Source of the DNA: a virus
Virus record (IMG/VR): IMGVR_UViG_3300023179_000618
Span: 1-20,391 of that record
Length of the DNA stretch: 20,391 bases
Strand: one strand, 5' to 3'
Part shown: positions 15,286 to 20,391 of the stretch, in pieces
Position numbering within the stretch: position 1 is the first letter of the stretch
Layout of the letters: each line of letters opens with the position of its first letter
Position numbers and translations under genes: made by a program
Notes under the pieces: generated by a model
Told to the model about the DNA's origin: nothing
The model's input: the letters and a program-made list of their open reading frames with translations, nothing else
The model's database searches: none

Positions 15286-15467
15286 GCTGTTCCTTTGATT
15301 GAACTGGAGAGCCTTTCGATTTCGGTGTACACCCGAAAAAACGCCTCATCGTCGTAGGCTTCGGAATGTCCTTGGCTCCTTCGGGATTCGTTCTTGACCT
15401 TCATCATTTCGATCAGTGCGTTTTGCGCACAGATCAGCCCCCAGACCTTCAGGTTGTGTGGCGACAT
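15282..15467 (-). CDS. Small hypothetical protein in the AAA operon
   Basis: A 61-residue protein, mostly charged helix. ATG at 15467 shares a base with the ATPase stop (TGATG), with GGAG nearby; GTG 15470 is one codon upstream. The C-terminus is coupled to the 329-aa gene. Function unknown. Confidence 0.65.
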   Translation of the reverse strand: MSPHNLKVWGLICAQNALIEMMKVKNESRRSQGHSEAYDDEAFFRVYTEIERLSSSIKGTA

Positions 15468-16960
15468 CACTCCACCTCGATCTTTCTGCCGCTCACAGCG
15501 GCTGGTTTGCGTTCCCTCTCGTACACGCCAGGGTAGCTGGCCGACAGGAACTTCCCGCTGGCCGCCTCCCGCAACCGGGCGAGCCGATCAGCAGCCGATC
15601 GCGAGACCGGCACAACGAACTCCGCAGCCTCACTGACGGGGCAGCCCAGGCGGTAGGCGATCTCGCAGCACTGGCGGATCTCAGCCCCGGTCCACCCATC
15701 GTCGTTTGGCAGCAATTCCGCAAGCTCTGGCGTCAGGTCGCATGCGTAGATTCCGTATCGTTGCAGCCAGATCTCCCAGATTTTGACTCGCTCTTTTTCG
15801 TTCGGCAGATCGAAGAAGAACGTCCCGAGCGTGAACCGTCGACGCAGTTCGGGGGGGAGCTCCGCGATGCTGTTGCAGGTCGCAATCCACAGCGACCGGG
15901 AGTTGCTCACGGCGGTCACCACCTTCAGGGCCTGCCGGAGTTGCTGCTCCGACTGCCCGACCAGCGAGCCTTTCGCGGCTCCCAGGTCGAGCTGGATCGT
16001 GGGGATCCGGCCCTCAGCCCCAGCGGCTTTCGCGACCGCGGATTTGGCGGCCCCGGGGGGCCCCACGAAGATCATGCCGGCGGCCTCTTTGTCCTGCATG
16101 TACGAGAGCAGGCAACCGAGCTGATCCTGCGAGACGCCCGAGGTGTCACCGCTCCCGCCCAGGGCCTTTTCGATCTCGTCCACGAAGACGACTGCGTTTG
16201 GGCGAGATTGGCCGTGCATGATTCTGGACAGGAAGCTCTTGACGACTTCACACCCGCCGATCTGGCGAAAGTCGTCCCCGCCCTGCCAGACCTTAAGACC
16301 GGGGGTCTGCTCCACCTGCTGGCGCTTCCGCTGCCAGAGCCCCGTCAGGTCGACACCCTCTCGCGTCAGGCACATCGCCGTAACCTGTTCCGCCGCAAAC
16401 GCCGACAGCCCTCGGAGCGCATCAATTGCCTGGTCGACGACTTCTTCGTCCGGCTCGACGCCGGCGTTCGCGTACTGCTGCAAGATGATCTTGGCGATCT
16501 CCTGCGTCGACGGGAGCGGCTCATCGAAGACAACGACGTCTTCGGACAACTCAGCCGGCAGCGTGATCGACGGCCCCAGCATGACCAGCATCCGGCCGTC
16601 GGCCTTGAAGGCGTCCCGCAGGTTCCAGACGCCTTGCACAAGCGTCGGGTCGCCGATCCACCGGCCGGCGAGGTGCATCAGCACCACAGCCCCGCCAGGG
16701 GCCTTGAGACCCACCCCGCACAGGTTCAGCGGGTTGCCAACCGTGGGGTCGTAATCCCCACGGTTGGCGTTCCACCAATCCTCGCTTGTTTTGCCGTGCG
16801 GGCGTATCCCCCGCACAATGTCCCACTCCAGCTTGACAGCCGTCCCGTTGATTCCGGCGCACAGGCCGGCGACCGTGGCCCCTGCGTCGCTGGTGTTGAT
16901 CGCCACCAGCGGCACGCCCGCACGGCGGGCGTTCTTGACTTGCTTGACGATCTCCGACAT
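15467..16960 (-). CDS. Ycf46-like AAA+ ATPase with permuted core (Walker B before Walker A)
   Basis: The N-terminal domain (about 1-215) resembles Ycf46: VPLVAINTSD (16-25), KLEWDIVRGI (43-52), and LPAELSEDVVVFDEPLP (134-150). The ATPase core is out of the usual order. IGGCEVVKSFL (234-244) leads directly to VVFVDEIEKALGG (257-269), a Walker B with Asp261-Glu262. The P-loop GPPGAAKS (300-307) comes after it, then LDLGAAKGSLVGQSE (324-338), sensor 1 LWIATCN (357-363), the arginine-finger region ELRRRF (371-376) and a sensor-2 region GWTGAE (422-427). In ordinary AAA+ proteins the P-loop precedes Walker B. All catalytic pieces are present. The 497-residue length is similar to Ycf46. ATG 16960 follows a long structured leader and its own promoter. 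Confidence 0.88.
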   Translation of the reverse strand: MSEIVKQVKNARRAGVPLVAINTSDAGATVAGLCAGINGTAVKLEWDIVRGIRPHGKTSEDWWNANRGDYDPTVGNPLNLCGVGLKAPGGAVVLMHLAGRWIGDPTLVQGVWNLRDAFKADGRMLVMLGPSITLPAELSEDVVVFDEPLPSTQEIAKIILQQYANAGVEPDEEVVDQAIDALRGLSAFAAEQVTAMCLTREGVDLTGLWQRKRQQVEQTPGLKVWQGGDDFRQIGGCEVVKSFLSRIMHGQSRPNAVVFVDEIEKALGGSGDTSGVSQDQLGCLLSYMQDKEAAGMIFVGPPGAAKSAVAKAAGAEGRIPTIQLDLGAAKGSLVGQSEQQLRQALKVVTAVSNSRSLWIATCNSIAELPPELRRRFTLGTFFFDLPNEKERVKIWEIWLQRYGIYACDLTPELAELLPNDDGWTGAEIRQCCEIAYRLGCPVSEAAEFVVPVSRSAADRLARLREAASGKFLSASYPGVYERERKPAAVSGRKIEVE

Positions 16961-16995
16961 GCGCAGTGAACCTTCAGGGGCGGGCGGGGGAGGCT

Positions 16996-17136
16996 CGGGG
17001 CAACGCGAGGGACAGCTACTGGCGGGTCAGGTTTGGTTGTCGGCGTTGTAGGTTCGGTGTGTGCTCGCGAGACACTTCCGTTACCGCAGTCCGACGCAAC
17101 CGACGTTCTGTTTTCGCTGTCGCTCGCGTTGCCCCG
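16996..17136 (-). promoter_or_regulatory. Candidate structured RNA leader of the AAA ATPase operon
   Basis: Three nested inverted repeats share one centre near 17066. Outer: 21-base arms at 16996-17016 and 17116-17136 with one mismatch (core GGGGCAACGCGAG). Middle: GGTTGTCGG at 17035-17043 with its complement at 17091-17101, allowing a 2-base bulge. Inner: CTCGCGAG hairpin with flanks at 17059-17075. The structure starts about four bases after the predicted transcription start and ends 35 bases before the ATG. It might act as a riboregulator or stabiliser, or as a DNA cruciform. Function is not known. Confidence 0.6.
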
Positions 17137-17146
17137 TGATGACTGA

Positions 17147-17175
17147 ATCATACACTCGCGTATGAGGCCAGTCAA
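17147..17175 (-). promoter_or_regulatory. Sigma-70-type promoter with operator O1 for the AAA operon
   Basis: TTGACT (17175-17170), 17 nt, TATGAT (17152-17147). The dyad ATACACTCGCGTAT (17150-17163), flanked as TCATAC...GTATGA, covers the -10 and part of the spacer. It differs from the 14244 site at two positions. Transcription would start near 17140 and give a leader of about 180 bases. Confidence 0.85.
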
Positions 17176-17184
17176 GCACAAATG

Positions 17185-17196
17185 GCACACTTGTGC
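17185..17196. promoter_or_regulatory. Second operator-like dyad O2 upstream of the AAA promoter
   Basis: GCACACTTGTGC has the same core as the 14244 operator (ACACTTGTG) and is an inverted repeat with two central bases. Its centre is 34 bases, just over three helical turns, from O1, upstream of the -35. Paired sites would allow cooperative binding of a dimeric repressor. Confidence 0.5.
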
Positions 17197-17222
17197 AAAA
17201 AATGTCGAAATGGCCCCGGCGA

Positions 17223-17894
17223 CTACCTCACCAGCCTGCGGTCGGGAGACTCGATTCGGAACCCGGCCCCCTCCCGAAGGCGGCTGTTGATGCGGTGTCC
17301 GACCATGTCCGGGAGCTGCAGGGCGGTGCAGTTCGTCGTGACGATCAGGGGCTTGCCGTGCCGCAGATTGACGATCCGCAGCAATGCCTCGCTCTGCGGT
17401 TCTGTCAGCGCCCGAACGCCCACGTCGTCCAGCACCAGCAGCGACATCTGATCGATCCACCGCAGGATCTGACTCTCGGTGCGGTCGACCGAACCGCCGT
17501 CCAGCAGCGGCATCGAGGTCGCCCCGGAGGGGCTGGTGCGGGCCTCCATCACGTGGCCCAGCAGCGTGGAACAGTCGAGCATTCGAGCACTGCGGTCCGG
17601 GACCAGCGAAAGCAGCAGGGCAGCCAGGCACGACTTCCCGGCCCCGACATCGCCGGCAATCACGAGCGGCCAGGCCCCGTCGCTGATCGCCTGCAGCGAT
17701 TGAACAACGATCTTGGCGTCTGCCTGCTCCCATGTCGCGCGGGCCACGCCCGGAGGCCAAGGGCGGTCAGAACGGGACTTCGGCGTCTGGGTCGACCGGC
17801 CTCCCGCCGATGGCGAGGTGCGGCGGAAGCGGCTGGCCAGCTCGGCGACCACCGGTCCCAGTTGCTGCGGTTCGGACTGAGGGTTCAAAGTCAT
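17223..17894 (-). CDS. DnaC-like helicase loader ATPase
   Basis: Loads the replicative helicase at the phage origin. The AAA+ core has Walker A GDVGAGKS (81-88), Walker B LLVLDDVG (152-159), sensor 1 TTN (186-188) and an arginine-finger box RINSRL (201-206), as in DnaC/IstB proteins. The 223-residue length fits. The ATG at 17894 has GGAGG five bases ahead, which is strong, although it makes the first 43 codons overlap the replication initiator by 128 bases in another frame. A downstream GTG (codon 50) lacks a ribosome-binding site. It follows the initiator gene, as in many phage replication modules. Confidence 0.86.
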   Translation of the reverse strand: MTLNPQSEPQQLGPVVAELASRFRRTSPSAGGRSTQTPKSRSDRPWPPGVARATWEQADAKIVVQSLQAISDGAWPLVIAGDVGAGKSCLAALLLSLVPDRSARMLDCSTLLGHVMEARTSPSGATSMPLLDGGSVDRTESQILRWIDQMSLLVLDDVGVRALTEPQSEALLRIVNLRHGKPLIVTTNCTALQLPDMVGHRINSRLREGAGFRIESPDRRLVR

Positions 17895-18696
17895 GCTTTC
17901 CTCCGAGAATCTCGTCAATCGTGGTCGGGACAAGAAACTGCCGGAGGGAGACCACCGTCCCGTTCCGCAGGGGGAATTTTGCCATCGCCTTGCGCGCTCG
18001 CTCCAACCAACCGGGCGTCTGCCACGCCGTCCGGAATGGCTCAGCCAGGTTGTACGGCATCGCGTTGAAACTGAGCTCGCACGCGCCGCGCCCGGCATGC
18101 GTGTTCCATTCGCGGATGAACTCGGACTCGATGACCAGCCAGTCCGGAGTCGGGTCGTAGCCAGGCGTCTGCGCGAGAATCTTTGGGTGTTCTTCGTGGG
18201 CCGTTCCTGGTTCGGTACGCGCATCTCCTGCGGAGATGTAGAAGCTAGAAGCTAGAGCGTTGCTTTGTGGTTTGCTTTCGCCTCCAGCTTTCGGGTTGCT
18301 TTCCGTTTGCTTTCGTTTTGCTTTCGTTTTGCTTTCCGTTTGCTTTCCGGATGGCCTCCCGCCCTTTTTTCCAGCCTCCGAACGCACGTTCGACACCTCG
18401 CCCTCACGCACCATCCGGCGGTTGAAGATGGCCCCGTTTTCGTCTCTGGAGAACACCTTCCGCTCCTCCAGTTCTGACAGCAGAACGCGTGCGGTCGATA
18501 CTTCGATTCCTGTCAAAATAGCGATTTCCTCCACTGCCAGGGGCCGCCCAGCGACCACCAGATACCCTCTCGGAGTGCAGTCGTGCATCCTGCAGAGCAG
18601 GTCGATCCAGAGCCCCCGGGCCGCCAGCGAAACCAGCCTCAAATCAGTACCGTGCAGCCAGTCGGCAGGGAAGAACTTTATCCACGGGGCGCGCAT
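17767..18696 (-). CDS. Phage replication initiator / replisome organizer-like protein
   Basis: A 309-residue protein. The N-terminus WIKFFPADWLHGTDLRLVSL (residues 5-24) and AARGLWIDLLCRMHD, then a winged-helix segment PLAVEEIAILTGIEVSTARV (52-71) with LLSELEERKVF, match N-terminal domains of phage replication proteins. A Lys/Gln/Ser linker (117-146) encoded by 11-bp DNA repeats follows, then a C-terminal domain with WLVIESEFIREWN and a likely helicase-loader interaction tail. GGAGGGG lies ahead of ATG 18696; a GTG at 18723 would extend it by nine residues. The adjacent DnaC-like gene supports a replication role. The repeat array inside the gene may be the origin it binds. Confidence 0.8.
   Translation of the reverse strand: MRAPWIKFFPADWLHGTDLRLVSLAARGLWIDLLCRMHDCTPRGYLVVAGRPLAVEEIAILTGIEVSTARVLLSELEERKVFSRDENGAIFNRRMVREGEVSNVRSEAGKKGGRPSGKQTESKTKAKRKQTESNPKAGGESKPQSNALASSFYISAGDARTEPGTAHEEHPKILAQTPGYDPTPDWLVIESEFIREWNTHAGRGACELSFNAMPYNLAEPFRTAWQTPGWLERARKAMAKFPLRNGTVVSLRQFLVPTTIDEILGGKHDFEPSVRTAATGTGGRRAGQPLPPHLAIGGRPVDPDAEVPF
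18262..18350. repeat. Iteron-like 11-bp repeats inside the initiator gene (candidate origin)
   Basis: GCTTT recurs at 18262, 18274, 18287, 18298, 18309, 18320, 18331 and 18342. The last six are exactly 11 bases apart with the unit TTTTGCTTTCG and variants (minus strand CGAAAGCAAAA). Eleven is not a multiple of three, so the array is not a simple amino-acid repeat; the same residues recur only every 33 bases (KQTES). A short direct repeat, AGCTAGA, lies beside it at 18243-18256. The location in an initiator gene recalls phage lambda ori in O. Confidence 0.65.
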
Positions 18697-18745
18697 GTGA
18701 GCCCCTCCGCGTCTGCGCCGCACTTCGTGGACATCGACGACTCCA

Positions 18746-18796
18746 AGAAAAACGCCACCAGACCAGCCCGGTAGTAGACGGGCCGATCTGGTGGCG
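18746..18796 (-). terminator. Intrinsic terminator between the promoter and the replication initiator
   Basis: On the minus strand arms of 18 bases (18796-18779 and 18770-18753), starting CGCCACCAGA and allowing two G-U pairs, close an 8-base loop and are followed by TTTTTCTT. It would end transcription of the upstream operon and of the nearby promoter at 18851-18879 before the initiator gene is reached. The loop sequence TCTACTAC is complementary to the loop of a hairpin upstream, so it may be a controlled attenuator. Confidence 0.85.
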
Positions 18797-18821
18797 GATG
18801 AAAAGCAATTGTCGTCGCGCG

Positions 18822-18837
18822 GCAGCTACTACCCTGC
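18822..18837 (-). promoter_or_regulatory. Leader hairpin with loop complementary to the terminator loop
   Basis: On the minus strand GCAG GGTAGTAG CTGC forms a 4-bp stem with an 8-base loop. GGTAGTAG is exactly complementary to CTACTACC at 18777-18770 in the terminator loop and first base of its arm. A kissing interaction could hold or release the terminator. The stem is short, so this needs structure testing. Confidence 0.5.
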
Positions 18838-18850
18838 AGCGCTGACCGGA

Positions 18851-18881
18851 ACGATACACTTCGGTATCAGTTGTCACAACT
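18851..18881 (-). promoter_or_regulatory. Candidate promoter with operator and a second palindrome, upstream of the initiator
   Basis: TTGTGA (18879-18874), 17 nt, TATCGT (18856-18851): a weaker promoter than at 14241 or 17147. The dyad ATACACTTCGGTAT (18854-18867) differs from the 14244 operator at two bases. A separate perfect palindrome, AGTTGTCACAACT (18869-18881), covers the -35. Transcription would start near 18844 and reach the terminator after about 95 bases. Confidence 0.65.
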
Positions 18882-19109
18882 CTGCTGGAGCTCACGGAGG
18901 AGCTCCGGGCTCAAAACGATCTTGAGATCGGTAGTCTCGACCAGAGCTGCCAGCCTCTCGCGTGTCGCCGCGCAGGCTTCGACCGGCCATGTCACAACTC
19001 GCCTGCGTCGCAGCTCGCGAGGTCGTGAGTAGCGTTCGGCGTCGTGGTAGGCCGCGAGCTGATCCGGGCTGGCCGTCACTGCTGAGGGCTGCAATGGGCC
19101 GTATGGCAT
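18867..19109 (-). CDS. Small hypothetical protein
   Basis: An 80-residue protein, basic in the middle (SRPRELRRRRVVTW) and helical at the C-terminus. The ATG at 19109 lies three bases after the stop of the SMC-like gene, with GGAGGTG about nine bases ahead. Its stop lies in the next control region. Function unknown. Confidence 0.62.
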   Translation of the reverse strand: MPYGPLQPSAVTASPDQLAAYHDAERYSRPRELRRRRVVTWPVEACAATRERLAALVETTDLKIVLSPELLRELQQSCDN

Positions 19110-19112
19110 TGG

Positions 19113-20391
19113 TCAGAGCACCTCCACCGACATCTCGCACGCGTCTGCCTCTGCGGTAACAGCAGTCGCAGACACCTCGCGGCAGTGCTGGGCGATCTGC
19201 TCGCGAGCGATCGGGTCCAGTCCCTCCCAGGCTTCCTGCGGGATGACGATCAGGCCTTCCGCACCGACCGATGTCACACAGACGTCGATGGCGATGCGCC
19301 ACCGCTCGCCGTGCGACAGATCCGCGTAGAGCTCGTCCGGTCCGCGGTCGGTCGCAAGCCGCAACCGCCCGCCGTCGAACCGCAGGCCGGTACCGCACGT
19401 GTCGATCAGCGACGACAGCACGTGGTCGCATTTCGCAGCGGCATCTCGGGCGTCCCTCGCCGCCAGACCGGCTGTGCTGGACCGCACCTTGGCCTCTCGG
19501 CACCGCTGGATTTGAGCTTCGTGCTGACGCTTCAGTTGGGCCTTGCGGATGTTGTCCGTCGCTGCTGTCACCGCCTCTGCAGCCTCCGTGATCGCCGCCG
19601 TGTCAACAGGAACGATTCCAGACGCCTTGTTGACCTCCGCCTCCAGTTCCAGAATCGTCCTTCCTGCAGACTCGAGGCTCTCGACGTTCGCGGCAGCCTG
19701 CTCTGTCCTTTTCTCTGCGTCATCGCGGCGCACGAGAGCATCAGCGAGCTGCTGCTTCAGATCGGCCACGATTCGCTCGTGATTGTCCCACTCTGCCTGC
19801 GCTGCGTCTCGCTGCTCAGTCGCCAGTCGCAGCTTGGTATCGTGCCCGTGGCTGAGCACCCGCACCCGGGCAAGAGCCTCGTTGGCCCGAACTGTGGCAG
19901 CCTCATTTGCTCTCGCCGCGGCCTCCAGCTCCATCTTGCGCCGCGTGGCGGCCTCAAGTTGCGACTGCAGCACCTGCGGGTCAGTCGGCCCGTCGTACCT
20001 GTATCCCTCCGGGTCAGATTCGAGGGCCGCGGCTTCCCGTCTCGCCAGCTCCGCCTCCTGCTCTGAGTCGCGGGCACGAGCCTGGTACGCCCGCTTGGCG
20101 ATCGCAGCCAGCTTGACAGGGTCGGTCTCGTCCCCGAGTGGAAGCTCCACGCCAGGCATCAGGCCGTTGAACTGCTCTGGTCGCGCCTCAGCACGTGCCA
20201 GCGTCAGCAGTGCCTTCACCCGCTGGGCGTCGGCCTTCTCCGGGTCTTGGATCCCGGGGTCGACCAGCGTCGACGGGTCGACGCCCCCCTCGATCGCCGT
20301 CACTTCCAGCTCGCCAGACCGTGCGGCCCGCTTGCCGACGCGGAGTGTGACACCCAGCCCCTCGACGCTCGCGGGCCGCACGGTCTGGCGA
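19113..20391 (-). CDS. SMC/Rad50-like coiled-coil ATPase, C-terminal part (N-terminus off the right edge)
   Basis: The protein has a long charged coiled coil (about residues 135-320 counted from GTG 20381), then the ABC signature LSHGER (355-360) and a D-loop-like EGLDPIAREQI (386-396). The Walker B position reads LIVIPQEAW rather than the usual hydrophobic-DE, so the acidic residues are shifted or missing. The frame stays open upstream of 20381 to the window edge, and no Walker A is visible, so the true start is likely beyond the window. Such ATPases serve recombination or DNA repair in phages. Residue numbers are provisional. Confidence 0.72.
   Translation of the reverse strand, partial: RQTVRPASVEGLGVTLRVGKRAARSGELEVTAIEGGVDPSTLVDPGIQDPEKADAQRVKALLTLARAEARPEQFNGLMPGVELPLGDETDPVKLAAIAKRAYQARARDSEQEAELARREAAALESDPEGYRYDGPTDPQVLQSQLEAATRRKMELEAAARANEAATVRANEALARVRVLSHGHDTKLRLATEQRDAAQAEWDNHERIVADLKQQLADALVRRDDAEKRTEQAAANVESLESAGRTILELEAEVNKASGIVPVDTAAITEAAEAVTAATDNIRKAQLKRQHEAQIQRCREAKVRSSTAGLAARDARDAAAKCDHVLSSLIDTCGTGLRFDGGRLRLATDRGPDELYADLSHGERWRIAIDVCVTSVGAEGLIVIPQEAWEGLDPIAREQIAQHCREVSATAVTAEADACEMSVEVL

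Noticed and set aside
15323-15332. GGTGTACACC palindrome
   Set aside because: It lies inside a coding region, has different spacing from the shared operator and has no promoter elements around it.
15416-16969. 517-codon plus-strand open frame opposite the AAA ATPase
   Set aside because: Antisense to a gene with clear ATPase motifs; the translation shows no domain.
16726-17760. 344-codon minus-strand open frame spanning the loader, the promoter and the ATPase start
   Set aside because: It crosses a strong promoter and two real genes in the wrong frame. It would only matter if the leader were coding, and no ribosome-binding site supports that.
18262-18350. CRISPR-like array
   Set aside because: The repeats are only 11 bp with no spacers, which fits iterons or simple tandem repeats, not CRISPR.
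19185-20066. 293-codon plus-strand open frame opposite the SMC-like gene
   Set aside because: Shadow of the coiled-coil coding sequence with no recognisable domain.

Overview
The window is a GC-rich piece of a tailed double-stranded DNA phage or prophage. Almost every gene reads on the minus strand, in tightly packed operons with ATGA, GTGA or TGATG stop/start overlaps. The host cannot be read directly. GC richness, Shine-Dalgarno starts and a Ycf46/Ycf35 (DUF1257)/DUF2997 gene set fit a planctomycete or similar bacterium, but that is inference. I see no host genes, attachment sites, integrase, tRNAs, rRNA, insertion sequences or CRISPR. No gene-free stretch exceeds 300 bases; the largest (16961-17222) holds a promoter, operators and a structured leader.

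Layout in the direction of transcription (right to left). (1) Replication entry, 20391-17223: end of an SMC/Rad50-like ATPase, a small unknown gene, a control region (promoter, operator, kissing-loop leader, intrinsic terminator), a winged-helix replication initiator carrying 11-bp repeats that may be an origin, and a DnaC-like helicase loader. (2) ATPase module, 16960-13489: a Ycf46-like AAA+ ATPase whose Walker B segment lies before Walker A (a permuted core), a 61-aa protein, a 329-aa helical protein, then from a separate promoter Ycf35-like DUF1257 and DUF2997 proteins. (3) Small genes and DNA processing, 13492-8611: a 52-aa membrane protein, small unknowns, a RusA-like resolvase, a DUF5131 (Gp37/Gp68) Cys-motif protein, a D12-class adenine methylase, a DnaJ-like CxxC mini-protein and a cytosine-5 methyltransferase. 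(4) Small proteins, 8608-6016, including two with membrane segments. (5) A divergent XRE-type regulator on the plus strand, 5718-6107. (6) Packaging and head genes, 5634-1: small and large terminase, three small genes, portal, and a Mu F/SPP1 gp7-type head protein that runs off the left edge.

Four intergenic control regions (about 5675, 14250, 17157 and 18860) share variants of one dyad, ATACACTTGTGTAT. At three of them the dyad sits between a -35 and a -10 element spaced 17 nt apart and oriented toward the minus-strand operons. The fourth lies between the XRE gene and the terminase operon. The simplest reading is a phage regulon in which the XRE protein represses replication, the AAA module, the DUF1257 module, packaging and probably itself. 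The two most unusual items are the permuted AAA+ ATPase with its DUF1257/DUF2997 partners and two structured RNA leaders, one ahead of the ATPase and one ahead of the replication initiator.
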